This document shows, piece after piece, positions 1 through 8,411 of a DNA stretch of 64,000 bases. The notes beneath the pieces were generated by a model. The model was not told the origin of the DNA. It did no database searches and saw nothing but the letters and a program-made list of their open reading frames with translations. Position 1 is the first letter of the stretch. Each line of letters starts with the position of its first letter. The DNA comes from Treponema sp. OMZ 787 (GTDB lineage: Bacteria; Spirochaetota; Spirochaetia; Treponematales; Treponemataceae): the NCBI RefSeq assembly GCF_024181225.1, contig NZ_CP051198.1, forward strand, positions 1,798,001 to 1,862,000, given 5' to 3'. The translations under genes were made by a program, and so were the position numbers.

Positions 1-254
1 TAATTATATCCAATTTCAGAATGCTGAGCTTTTGCGTAATTAAAAAAATCATAAGAAAAAAAACTTACAGGAGTATCTTGAAAGAATTGAAGATAATTTC
101 CAAAATCAGCTCTATCAGAATTAATACCTACAAGTATTGGAAATATCAAGAATGAGAATAATATAATAAAATATGACAAATGTGAAAAATATTTTTTGTT
201 ACTACCTAAAAAAGCAGAAATAAAAACAAAAAAAATAAAAAAATAAATAAGCAT
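1..254 (-). CDS. Partial Wzy/EpsG-type polysaccharide polymerase, N-terminal 84 residues
   Basis: The reading frame opens at ATG 252-254, seven bases after the stop of the upstream glycosyltransferase, and runs off the window start without a stop. The translation begins MLIYFFIFFVFISAFLGS, a first membrane segment. A second hydrophobic segment (ILFSFLIFPILVG) follows, and then NSDRADFGNYLQFF. A hydrophobic N-terminus followed by a loop of the type R-x-D-x-x-N-Y is typical of EpsG-family polymerases, which join repeat units outside the inner membrane. Position next to a glycosyltransferase and in the same locus as a flippase supports this. The C-terminal part lies outside the window, so the family call is moderate. 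Confidence 0.55.
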   Translation of the reverse strand, partial: MLIYFFIFFVFISAFLGSNKKYFSHLSYFIILFSFLIFPILVGINSDRADFGNYLQFFQDTPVSFFSYDFFNYAKAQHSEIGYN

Positions 255-261
255 AATAACC

Positions 262-1380
262 CTAGTTATCAATAACTTTGTCTATAACAGGCTGCATAGT
301 CACTTTAATATCATAGTTTTGTTCAGCAAAATCTCTAATAGCATGAATATAGAATTCTCTATCACCATAATTTTTTAATTGATCATAAAAGCTGATAATA
401 GAAGTTATATCAATAGAACTCTCATCTTCAGGCACATAAAATATATAAGGGAATGAATCATTCAATAAATCGATCTTGGTTGAAGAGATCATTGGCAATC
501 CACGTGCCATATACTCACGGCTTTTTAAAAACGAACCTTTATAAATACCTATACGGTGACAACCTAACGAACAAACAGCAATGTCTGATTGATTAAATAC
601 ATTTGTCAAAAATTCATCTGATAAAGCACCATGAAAAGTGACATATTTTTCTAAATGATATTGTTGAACTTGATATACATATTTTTTAATTGAACTACCA
701 TTACCGATAAGCTCTAAATATACCTCTTTATTAATTGTTTTTTTATAATATTCATATAAACCATCTATAAGCCTATCATACCCATGCCATTCATTAAAAT
801 TTGCAACAGCAATCAATCGCAAAGTATCAGATTTTTTTTCTTTGGTATATTTCACAATTGGGATTTTGGAACAATCAATCCCATTTACAATTTTAATAGT
901 ATGAATTCCAAAAATCATATCATCATTTGAATAAGTAGCAGCATAATCTATATACTTTTTCAAAAAAGTTCTAAATAACCTATCAATAATTAAAAAAATA
1001 AAGCCTTTAAAACCCCTATGCTCTCCTTCATATGGATATGTTGGAAACTCATAAATAATTTTGCAACCTATATTATGAAGATATTTCAATAAACATATGC
1101 AACCGATATTTATAGGTAAAAAATGCCTAATATAGACAAAATCAATATCTTTAAAACATTCATAATTACCAGATAAATATTGTTTCCTATAAAAAAAGCT
1201 ATAAAAAAATTTTGAAACATTATCTAAATGTTTTTCTGAAACATTAAATAATTCAACTTTTATATCAGCATCACTAAAAGCCTTAATCTGTCCAAGAATT
1301 TTCTTTAAAACACCATCATTCTTTTTATGTTCATCAGTAATTTTATAGCCAAAATTAACAATATATAATCCCTTTTTCAT
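262..1380 (-). CDS. Glycosyltransferase, GT4/GT1-like
   Basis: The product is 372 residues with no membrane segment, so a cytoplasmic, membrane-facing enzyme that adds a sugar to a lipid-linked glycan is likely. The C-terminal half has the GT-B look: LRLIAVANFNEWHGYDRLI followed by an acidic-rich nucleotide-sugar region (GALSDEFLTNVFNQSDIAV) and a late segment with KSREYMARGLPMISS. This matches the E-x7-E neighbourhood of GT4 enzymes. The N-terminal half is divergent, which is normal for the acceptor domain. It starts 3 bp after the dehydrogenase gene and runs straight into the polymerase gene, so it is part of the polysaccharide operon. The sugar transferred cannot be read from sequence. Confidence 0.75.
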   Translation of the reverse strand: MKKGLYIVNFGYKITDEHKKNDGVLKKILGQIKAFSDADIKVELFNVSEKHLDNVSKFFYSFFYRKQYLSGNYECFKDIDFVYIRHFLPINIGCICLLKYLHNIGCKIIYEFPTYPYEGEHRGFKGFIFLIIDRLFRTFLKKYIDYAATYSNDDMIFGIHTIKIVNGIDCSKIPIVKYTKEKKSDTLRLIAVANFNEWHGYDRLIDGLYEYYKKTINKEVYLELIGNGSSIKKYVYQVQQYHLEKYVTFHGALSDEFLTNVFNQSDIAVCSLGCHRIGIYKGSFLKSREYMARGLPMISSTKIDLLNDSFPYIFYVPEDESSIDITSIISFYDQLKNYGDREFYIHAIRDFAEQNYDIKVTMQPVIDKVIDN

Positions 1381-1383
1381 ACT

Positions 1384-2706
1384 TTATAACTTAAACACCT
1401 TATCACTTTCAATATGCACAGTTTTTACTGCATTCCGCAAATCAACTACCAAACTTGATTTTTCTACAATGTGATCCACATCAAAGCAACTATGGTTTGT
1501 AGTAAACACCACGCAGTCAGCCTTTTGTAAAAGCTCATCGTTTAACTCCGTTCCAATCCATTTTTTACCATTATCATCAATACATTCTTTTATATAGGGG
1601 TCATGGTAGATAACATTAGCCCTCTTTTTTGCACATTCTTCCATAACGAGTAAAGCAGGACTTTCACGCGGATCATCAATATCCGGTTTATAAGCAACCC
1701 CTAAAAACAGTATTGTAGAACCGTTCATAGACTTTTGCTGCCGATTAAGTGCATAAGCAATTTTATTCATCATTTTATGCGGCATTTGATTATTGATATT
1801 ACCTGCAGTATTGATCATAGTCAAGTCAAAATTAAAACCTTTTGCAATGTGTTCCAGATAGAATGGATCGAGAGGTATACAGTGTCCTCCGATGCCGGGA
1901 CCGGGATAAAAGGCCTGAAAACCGTAGGGTTTAGACTTTGCTGCATCTATTACTTCCCAAATATTTATATCCATCTTTCCTGCAAGAAGAGCAAGCTCAT
2001 TGATAAGAGAAATATTGATTAGACGATAAGTGTTCTCTAAGATCTTTACCATCTCTGCAACACGGGGACTTGACACAGGATACAAATGCTGGATAGCCTT
2101 ACTGTACAAGGCAACAGCAATTTTTTGAGCATCTTCACCTAAAGCCCCTACAACCTTAGGAGTATTGTCGGTTTTATAATCCTTGTTTCCCGGATCAACC
2201 CGCTCGGGACTAAAACAAAGCCAGAAGTCTGAGCCCTCTTTTAAACCGGATTCCTTTTCGATAATCGGTTTCATAAAGTCTTCGGTAGTTGTAGGATAGG
2301 TGGTACTTTCAAGGGAAATAAAGGTTCCAGATTTCATGTACTTGCCTATATCGATACAGGACTGCTCAATAAATTTCATATCGGGTTTTTTAAAGTGATC
2401 CAAGGGAGTAGGAACACATATAATTGCAGCATCACATTCATTTATACGGGAAAAATCCGTGGTTGCACAAAGTTTTTTTGTCTCCTTTACAACCTTGATT
2501 AAATCTTCATCTTTTACATCACCTATATAGTTTTTACCATTATTTACCATATCAGCCTTCCCTACACTTTTTTCAAAGCCGAGGACTTGCACGCCTTTTC
2601 TTGCAAAAGAAACAGCAAGGGGTAAGCCTACATAACCTAAACCAATAACACCGACCACTTCGGTGTTATCTTCAATTTTTTTCATAATTGTTTCAAAATT
2701 TGACAT
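1384..2706 (-). CDS. wbpA: UDP-N-acetyl-D-glucosamine 6-dehydrogenase, WbpA-like
   Basis: This is a 440-residue nucleotide-sugar dehydrogenase. It has an N-terminal Rossmann motif GVIGLGYVGLPLA (about 19-31), a central UDP-GlcDH domain and the active-site stretch GPGIGGHCIPLDPFYL (about 267-282) whose Cys forms the thiohemiacetal. The family oxidises C6 of UDP-GlcNAc or UDP-ManNAc with two NAD+. Presence of WbpB, WbpE, WbpD and WbpI homologues in the same locus favours the WbpA role, making UDP-GlcNAcA, over WecC. The start is fixed by AAGGAG about 8 bp upstream. A 9-bp inverted repeat lies just upstream of the gene. Confidence 0.88.
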   Translation of the reverse strand: MSNFETIMKKIEDNTEVVGVIGLGYVGLPLAVSFARKGVQVLGFEKSVGKADMVNNGKNYIGDVKDEDLIKVVKETKKLCATTDFSRINECDAAIICVPTPLDHFKKPDMKFIEQSCIDIGKYMKSGTFISLESTTYPTTTEDFMKPIIEKESGLKEGSDFWLCFSPERVDPGNKDYKTDNTPKVVGALGEDAQKIAVALYSKAIQHLYPVSSPRVAEMVKILENTYRLINISLINELALLAGKMDINIWEVIDAAKSKPYGFQAFYPGPGIGGHCIPLDPFYLEHIAKGFNFDLTMINTAGNINNQMPHKMMNKIAYALNRQQKSMNGSTILFLGVAYKPDIDDPRESPALLVMEECAKKRANVIYHDPYIKECIDDNGKKWIGTELNDELLQKADCVVFTTNHSCFDVDHIVEKSSLVVDLRNAVKTVHIESDKVFKL

Positions 2707-2742
2707 ACTGAACTCCTTAGTTCATTATTACATCTATGTTTA

Positions 2743-2769
2743 GTATAAACTGTTGAAATAAGTTTATAC
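2743..2769. promoter_or_regulatory. 9-bp perfect inverted repeat upstream of wbpA
   Basis: GTATAAACT (2743-2751) and AGTTTATAC (2761-2769) form a perfect inverted repeat with a 9-base loop, 37 bp from the wbpA start. There is no T-run next to it, so it looks more like an operator than a terminator. On the minus strand the left arm contains TATACT, a possible -10 box, but no good -35 is seen at the right distance. It also overlaps the decayed 3' end of the AbiEii-like gene. Confidence 0.4.
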
Positions 2770-3032
2770 ATTCCGGACAATTTCATCTATAATTTTTGTA
2801 TATGTTTCATCAAAATCATGTAAAAAGAGCTATCAATTAACTTGATATGATTTAATAAAGACCTTGGAAAGGTTTTTAAACGAATAATCAAATCATCAGA
2901 ATATCTTTTTTCAAAATAAAATCTGCTTAAACAAGTTCCGCCAGTTAAATAAAATTCTCTTTCTGCTTTAAAAACAACTTGTAAAACTTTATCTTGAAGT
3001 CTATACAGTTCCTGATAATCTATACTGTCCAA
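2764..3032 (-). pseudogene. AbiEii-type nucleotidyltransferase remnant
   Basis: The N-terminus keeps the family start, with EFYLTGGTCLSRFYF and KRYSDDL, where intact proteins continue into LDFF and a domain of 200 or more residues. Here the sequence jumps at once to a short tail and stops at codon 81 (position 2787). In another frame the 3' end reads HDFDETYTKIIDEIVRNV and stops at 2764, a plausible original C-terminus. The simplest reading is an internal deletion plus a frameshift. In AbiE-type systems this protein is the nucleotidyltransferase toxin. Its upstream partner (3020-3337) overlaps by 13 bp and looks intact. Confidence 0.6.
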
Positions 3033-3337
3033 CTTAACTCCTCAATTGTTAAAGGCTTATCAAGAAAATAAGCCTCTACTAAATTTAAACGTCTTTTTGC
3101 AATATTTTTATTAAAAACCGGAAGTTTATAACCCTCTATCAGTTTTTCCAAGTCTTCTCTGTAAAATATTTTTAAGCTTGCAAAGAGCTTTGTACTGTTT
3201 AATAAAACTTTATCAAATAAAAAGTTTTTTGCTCTGAAGTCATTACCGTAAATTATATTAGAGACTTCATTAACGCTAAAATCCATATCCCAAAAGCAGT
3301 CTTTTATTATTTGTTCTATTATTTTTTCATCCGACAT
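3020..3337 (-). CDS. Small partner of the AbiEii-like remnant
   Basis: This is a 105-residue soluble protein without a family signature I can name with confidence. It reads as a helical domain (DEKIIEQIIKDCFWDMDF near the N-terminus) and ends in EAYFLDKPLTIEELSWTV. Its stop overlaps the start of the AbiEii-like gene, the gene order seen in nucleotidyltransferase-based toxin-antitoxin cassettes, so a role as antitoxin or accessory subunit is inferred from position only. It sits between two sugar-nucleotide genes on the same strand. With the partner decayed, the protein may now have no target. Confidence 0.5.
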   Translation of the reverse strand: MSDEKIIEQIIKDCFWDMDFSVNEVSNIIYGNDFRAKNFLFDKVLLNSTKLFASLKIFYREDLEKLIEGYKLPVFNKNIAKRRLNLVEAYFLDKPLTIEELSWTV

Positions 3338-3346
3338 AATTATGCA

Positions 3347-4420
3347 TCAATTCCTCAAAACTGCCGCTATGTTCTCAGCTGTTTCCCCATTACCATAAAG
3401 TTCGGGATATTCCTTTGGAACTTTAATATTTTTAAGAGCAAATATTATCTTCTCTGTATCCGCACCTGTAAGGGTATTCCAACCTGAGTCAACCAGTTCA
3501 ACCCACTCTGTGCTGTCCCGCATTGTGATACAGGGCTTTTTAAAGAAAAATGCTTCTTTTTGTACTCCGCCTGAATCGGTAAGCACGGCGGAGCAAGATT
3601 CTTCATACTTAAGCATTTCCAAATAACCAATAGGCTCAATAAGCCTAACATGAGAAGAAAATTGCAAACCTTGTTCCGTAAGTATTTTTTTTGTTCGCGG
3701 ATGCACAGGAAAAATAAAATTCTTTTCAGAAACAGCGTTGATAGCACTTACAATATTTTTTAATCGTGCCGGATCATCCGTATTTTCAGCCCTATGAATC
3801 GTCAGCAAAATAAAATCATCAGGCACATCCATTTTAACAGCTTTTTTACGATAATAAAGGGAGGCATCATACATGATATCACCCGTTTTACATACAAATT
3901 TATTATCAGCAGAAGGTTTTCCTGTAGAGGAAACAATTCCTTCATTTTTTAAATTTTCTACCGCCGTATCTGTCGGACAAAAAAGCCAAGTTGAAAGATG
4001 GTCGGTAAGACGGCGGTTTTGTTCTTCGGGCATTGCCATCATAAAAGAACGCAAACCGGCTTCAACATGGGCTACAGGAATATGGAGCTTACTTGCAGCT
4101 AAAGCACCGGCTAAGGTAGAATTAGTATCACCATATACAAGCACAAGATCAGGCTTTAAATTTAATAAAAGTTCTTCAATTTTTTCGAGCATGAGTCCAG
4201 TCATTTTCCCATGAGAACCGGATCCTATTTGTAAATTATAATCTGGATGAGGAATATCCATTTCTGTAAAAAAAATATCACTCATGTTTTGGTCATAATG
4301 CTGACCTGTATGAACAAGAGTTTCTTTTATACCCAAGTGAGGATTATCTTTGATATATCGGCTTAAAACCGCAGCTTTAATAAATTGAGGCCGGGCACCG
4401 ATGATGGTTAGTATATGCAT
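3347..4420 (-). CDS. wbpI: UDP-GlcNAc 2-epimerase family, WbpI-like
   Basis: The 357-residue product has the non-hydrolysing 2-epimerase layout: start MHILTIIGARPQFIKAA, then TLVHTGQHYDQNMSD, VYGDTNSTLAGALAA, HVEAGLRSF (about 119-127) and the late TDSGGVQKEAFFF UDP-binding segment. WecB acts on UDP-GlcNAc. WbpI acts on UDP-GlcNAc(3NAc)A and gives UDP-ManNAc(3NAc)A. Because WbpA, B, D and E are all in the locus, WbpI is the better functional guess, though the fold alone does not separate them. It is co-directional with the flanking glycan genes. Confidence 0.8.
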   Translation of the reverse strand: MHILTIIGARPQFIKAAVLSRYIKDNPHLGIKETLVHTGQHYDQNMSDIFFTEMDIPHPDYNLQIGSGSHGKMTGLMLEKIEELLLNLKPDLVLVYGDTNSTLAGALAASKLHIPVAHVEAGLRSFMMAMPEEQNRRLTDHLSTWLFCPTDTAVENLKNEGIVSSTGKPSADNKFVCKTGDIMYDASLYYRKKAVKMDVPDDFILLTIHRAENTDDPARLKNIVSAINAVSEKNFIFPVHPRTKKILTEQGLQFSSHVRLIEPIGYLEMLKYEESCSAVLTDSGGVQKEAFFFKKPCITMRDSTEWVELVDSGWNTLTGADTEKIIFALKNIKVPKEYPELYGNGETAENIAAVLRN

Positions 4421-4440
4421 AAACTAATACCTTCATAAAA

Positions 4441-5829
4441 TTAAAAATCCAAAACTGTTTTATAAAATTCTTTTTGTTTATCAGTTACCAATTCCGTGTT
4501 ATGAAATAACAGAACAAAATTACCCTTATAAAACCTACACTTATCTTTTAATTGTTTAAACACCTCTAGAGCTTGGTCAGTTAAACCTAAATTCATATAC
4601 CGCTCGGCAATAATTGAACACTCCATTGCAATAAGAGGCTTCTCTTTAAGCTTGAGCTTTTTACGTTCGATACAATCATAAACCGAATATTCGTAACAAG
4701 TACCGCAACGGAAGCCGGGCATATCTGCAAAACTTAAAGTTGAATCATATTTCATGCCTGCACTTTCCCAAACATTAAAAGTATCAGGATTTTGCCATTG
4801 CAAATAATGCTGTCTACCGCCCCTTATTCTTTGTTCAATTCCAAGAGAATCACAAGTATTTTGCAACAACCTTATATCATCATTAAAAGCTTTTTTATCC
4901 AAATAGGTTCCATAAAAACCGTGTATACCTATTTCATGTCCGTGTTTATCAATCCCTCTTAAAAGAGAGGTCATTTCGGGAAGTGTTACAGGATATTTAA
5001 TTTTCATTTCAGGACTGCTTGAGGGTAAAAAATAGAAAGCACTTTTTAAGCTACGCTTTTCGCTTTCCTGCATTATAAAATCAAATGAATATGCAGGATC
5101 GGAATGGAATTTTTTTTTATTAACACTTTTCCACGAGTTGTATGTATTAAAAGCTTTCTTAGGCGACATCCTTTTAAGAATATCACCTCCCAATTTTTTT
5201 ACAAGAGTTTTAGGTGTTACATTAAGATATAAAAAAGGTATGTCAACATCATGAGTAGGACATACTGTAAACTTTCTCTCTTTTCTTTCAAGAGTAGGCC
5301 ATAAGAATTTTATCAAGGCAAATAAAAGTTCCAAATACTCATTTACAATAGGACTGAATAAAAAATTTTCCTTATAAGCTATTGAAGATTTTGCTGCAAA
5401 ACGGTCATGTTCATCTCTTTCTTTTACAACAATTTCTTCGTAACGGGAAAGCATGAAAAAAATGCTGCCTAAAACATCTATTCTGCAATCAATACTATTT
5501 TCAGCAATCGTTATTTCCGGCACACCGTATAAAACAGGAAGCTCAGTCTCACAAACGTGAAGCTCATTTGATAAAGTATTTTTTAACCCATTCAAATTGT
5601 ACCACTCTAGAGGTAAAGCAGGCATTGAAGTATTACCAAGCCAATCCGATGAAGCTTTGATAAAAAAGTCCGCATTAAGTTTAATTTCTTTTTCTGCAAA
5701 AGAAATAAGGATGTAATCATGTTCAGCCTGTGTAAGTTCATACTCAATACCAAGCCATTCGGTAAAAACAACGAAGCAAGTATATTCAATTTCGTAAGCA
5801 CAAAAATTAGGCACTCTTATTTTTAGCAT
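4441..5829 (-). CDS. Polysaccharide deacetylase family protein
   Basis: The 462-residue protein has a poorly conserved N-terminal half and a NodB-like segment starting near residue 188 with TVCPTHDVDIPF, which carries the metal-binding Asp. The later HEIGIHGFYGTYLDKKAF segment corresponds to the H-x3-H region of carbohydrate esterase family 4, but the second His of that motif is not obvious. It is therefore a divergent deacetylase-like protein that may remove acetyl groups from glycan sugars. No signal peptide is seen, so it is probably cytoplasmic. It lies 12 bp downstream of a FemAB/GNAT-like gene, a pairing that suggests joint glycan modification. Confidence 0.65.
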   Translation of the reverse strand: MLKIRVPNFCAYEIEYTCFVVFTEWLGIEYELTQAEHDYILISFAEKEIKLNADFFIKASSDWLGNTSMPALPLEWYNLNGLKNTLSNELHVCETELPVLYGVPEITIAENSIDCRIDVLGSIFFMLSRYEEIVVKERDEHDRFAAKSSIAYKENFLFSPIVNEYLELLFALIKFLWPTLERKERKFTVCPTHDVDIPFLYLNVTPKTLVKKLGGDILKRMSPKKAFNTYNSWKSVNKKKFHSDPAYSFDFIMQESEKRSLKSAFYFLPSSSPEMKIKYPVTLPEMTSLLRGIDKHGHEIGIHGFYGTYLDKKAFNDDIRLLQNTCDSLGIEQRIRGGRQHYLQWQNPDTFNVWESAGMKYDSTLSFADMPGFRCGTCYEYSVYDCIERKKLKLKEKPLIAMECSIIAERYMNLGLTDQALEVFKQLKDKCRFYKGNFVLLFHNTELVTDKQKEFYKTVLDF

Positions 5830-5840
5830 TATAGCCCCTA

Positions 5841-6821
5841 CTACTTTCTTAAAATTTTTGCCTTTAAATATGATTTACAAACACTTCCCAGATAACGCAG
5901 ATTTTTCGGACGTATAGTAAGGTAAGGAACCAAAGGCATACCCCATGAGGATTTTGCAAGAGCTACATTAGAAATATTAGCCCCACCCCAATCAAAATAC
6001 TTAGCCCCTCTCTTATAAAGATCATCTAATATTTTTACATATAAAAATTGATTTACACCATTTAACAAATGTTCTCTACTAGCACCTTGCGACCAACCAT
6101 AAGCTATTCCATTTTTACAAATCAACCTAATACCACCTGCAATAGGCTCATTTTTTTTAGAATATACAACATGACCAACAATATTATCGCTACCCAAGTA
6201 TTTTGAACACAATAAAATTGAATCTTGATTAGTCATATGCGAAAAACCTTTAAACTCTTCAGTAAATTTCAAACACTCATAAACATCACGCCAATTACAT
6301 GTTTCTTCAATTGTATACCCTAAAGCAGAAGCCTTCTTTATCTTATTTCTAATTTTTTTATCCATAACATCCGTATCATAGGGCAATTCTATCATAAATG
6401 TATACTTAACACCTACATCATAACAATTCCATTGGAATAGACGAGCATCAATAAAACCAGGAGGTAAACAAATATTACCAAACACACCACGATGCTTTAA
6501 ATCTATGATAAACAAATTCATAATATCAAGATACTGCAAATATAGCTTATTATGCTTAGATGTATTTGTACTGACAAACCTAAAAGGCAAATGCGGATTT
6601 CGAGGCGGCATAACTACACGGCCTTTTTTATCCGTGTACAAAACCCCTTCAAGACGCGGATACTCCGATTTTCCGTCAGTATATAGCACCCGTTCCGATT
6701 TTACATTCCACATAACTTCGTTCCATTTTAGCCAACCGTCAAGATAAAAAGGAGAAGCAGGCCCATCTCCTATTACCACATGATCTTCCGGAACATCAAA
6801 CTGTATATTTGGATTAAACAT
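5841..6821 (-). CDS. FemAB/GNAT-type acyltransferase
   Basis: This 326-residue protein has the late GNAT-like core of the FemAB/Acetyltransf_6 type. The features are DKKIRNKIKKASALGYTIEE (about 153-172), then IAGGIRLICKNGIAYGWSQG and YVKILDDLYKRGAKYFDWGG. FemAB relatives use aminoacyl-tRNA, and GNAT relatives use acyl-CoA. In polysaccharide loci the family usually decorates an amino sugar. Its start overlaps the end of the formyltransferase gene by 8 bp, so the two are translated together. The exact donor and acceptor cannot be read from the sequence. Confidence 0.7.
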   Translation of the reverse strand: MFNPNIQFDVPEDHVVIGDGPASPFYLDGWLKWNEVMWNVKSERVLYTDGKSEYPRLEGVLYTDKKGRVVMPPRNPHLPFRFVSTNTSKHNKLYLQYLDIMNLFIIDLKHRGVFGNICLPPGFIDARLFQWNCYDVGVKYTFMIELPYDTDVMDKKIRNKIKKASALGYTIEETCNWRDVYECLKFTEEFKGFSHMTNQDSILLCSKYLGSDNIVGHVVYSKKNEPIAGGIRLICKNGIAYGWSQGASREHLLNGVNQFLYVKILDDLYKRGAKYFDWGGANISNVALAKSSWGMPLVPYLTIRPKNLRYLGSVCKSYLKAKILRK

Positions 6822-7761
6822 AAAACGACCTAATTAAAAATTTTATAAAATATTTTAAATTAAAGTTTACATGTATATTAATTATTCCATCTTTACACAC
6901 GACAAAATAAGTTTTCTTATTCTTGTAAATTTTACCTAGTACATACTTTTCAGTAACAGAAGTTTTTATATAATCATCTATAATCCAACGAGAACCTGCA
7001 TACATACCCTTAGGAGGATCCAAAGCATTAAGCCACAATTCAGTACCTCGTAAAATATTCCATATCTTTTCTATAGGCCAAGTATCCCATTTTATAAACG
7101 AGGAGTGTTCTGAGAGCTTCAAATTCCTTGCTCTCGGCGTAGGAGAGCTTACAGGCTGTTTAATAGGTGTAATAGTACCATTCTCAAATTTTTCAATTAC
7201 AGCAAAAAGTGCAGGAACTGCAATCTGTGTAACTAAAATATCCAAGCGTTCAGGCGATTTTAGTCCCAAAGGTATTTTAGAGACACCCTGATATAAAATA
7301 TCTCCGGTATCTTCACCTTCATCAATATAATGAATAGTAACGCCCTGCTCGGTTTCCATATTTACATATTGCCAAAATGCAGAACTAGGACCGCGATAAC
7401 TTGGCAGCAGAGCTGTATGAATATTAATAGTACCATACTTTGGTATTGTGAATATATTTTTTTTCAATAAAAAAGACATTGACCTTACTATAATTAATTC
7501 AGGAGCAAGGTCTTCAATCCAGTTTTGTAACTTTACATCATTGGATGATGTCATAAAATAGTATGGAATATTCTTATGTTTTGCAATTTGTTTCAAAGTA
7601 TTTCTAGTAAAAAATTTATGATACAACCTTTTAATAAAAAAATCATTCTTAGACTTATAACCGCGAGGGGCACCCTCAACAATGCCTACGATATCATGGT
7701 TGGAATCTAAAAGAGGTCTTACTATTCGCGAAACACCCTGAGTAATAATCATTATACGCAT
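6814..7761 (-). CDS. Formyltransferase family protein, probably sugar N-formyltransferase
   Basis: The 315-residue product carries the formyl_trans_N core with its catalytic Asn-His-Asp set visible: GTINIHTALLPSYRGPS (Asn and His) and GVTIHYIDEGEDTGDILY (Asp). The C-terminal part has a short OB-like region with GTELWLNALDPPKGMYAG, as in methionyl-tRNA formyltransferase and ArnA relatives. N10-formyl-THF would be the donor. The glycan context, next to an acetyltransferase and a FemAB-like gene, makes an amino-sugar acceptor more likely than Met-tRNA. The locus also contains the WbpE-type aminotransferase that could supply the amino group. Confidence 0.75.
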   Translation of the reverse strand: MRIMIITQGVSRIVRPLLDSNHDIVGIVEGAPRGYKSKNDFFIKRLYHKFFTRNTLKQIAKHKNIPYYFMTSSNDVKLQNWIEDLAPELIIVRSMSFLLKKNIFTIPKYGTINIHTALLPSYRGPSSAFWQYVNMETEQGVTIHYIDEGEDTGDILYQGVSKIPLGLKSPERLDILVTQIAVPALFAVIEKFENGTITPIKQPVSSPTPRARNLKLSEHSSFIKWDTWPIEKIWNILRGTELWLNALDPPKGMYAGSRWIIDDYIKTSVTEKYVLGKIYKNKKTYFVVCKDGIINIHVNFNLKYFIKFLIRSFYV

Positions 7762-7787
7762 ATCAGAAACCTAAATATTTATAAATT

Positions 7788-8411
7788 TTACATTTTTTTC
7801 AACTTAAACTTTTCTTCAAATTCTTTTTTTGAGTAGTATCCGTAATACTCGTATTCATTTTTATATCTTACACATTTATCTTTTTCCAAATACTTTATTA
7901 CCCTCGCAGGATTGCCGCCGATGACACAGTACCCATCAGGAAAAGGCTTTGTAACAACAGCCCCGGCTGCAACAATTGTAAAATCGCCCAAAACAACATT
8001 AGGAAGAATAACCGCATTCATACCAATCCAAGAATAATCACCGATAACAACTGAAGCATCTGAAGAATGTTTTCTATGGTCATACAAATCATGGTTTGCA
8101 CTTATTATCCCTACATTAGGAGCCATAATAACATAATTACCTATTATAATTTTACCAATACCTTGAATATAACAACCAAAAGAAAGTCCAGGTGCTGAAC
8201 CTATACCCACATAAATATTATTAACGCCTGACACCTTTGAAGTAAAATGCATAGGCCAATAAGCACCACGATTTTTACCTAATATTTTTTGAAAAAAAAT
8301 AGTTTTAAATTTAATTGAAGCGGCTGTATTGCGAGTCTGATAAATACTAGGGAAAAATAATTTTAAAAAATTCAAATACATCTGTTTGAAAATATTTTTT
8401 ATAAATTTCAT
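7788..8411 (-). CDS. Left-handed beta-helix acyltransferase
   Basis: This is a 207-residue hexapeptide-repeat transferase of the WbbJ/NodL kind. Repeats run from about residue 75 to 165, with motifs such as GKIIIGNYVIMAPNVGIIS, VVIGDYSWIGMNAVILP and VVLGDFTIVAAGAVVTK, and it ends in the typical GGNPARVIKYLEK. The catalytic His lies in ANHDLYDHRKH. The enzyme O- or N-acetylates a sugar using acetyl-CoA. It overlaps the asparagine-synthetase-like gene by 4 bp, showing translational coupling. The N-terminus (residues 1-25) is basic and hydrophobic and may touch the membrane. Confidence 0.8.
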   Translation of the reverse strand: MKFIKNIFKQMYLNFLKLFFPSIYQTRNTAASIKFKTIFFQKILGKNRGAYWPMHFTSKVSGVNNIYVGIGSAPGLSFGCYIQGIGKIIIGNYVIMAPNVGIISANHDLYDHRKHSSDASVVIGDYSWIGMNAVILPNVVLGDFTIVAAGAVVTKPFPDGYCVIGGNPARVIKYLEKDKCVRYKNEYEYYGYYSKKEFEEKFKLKKM

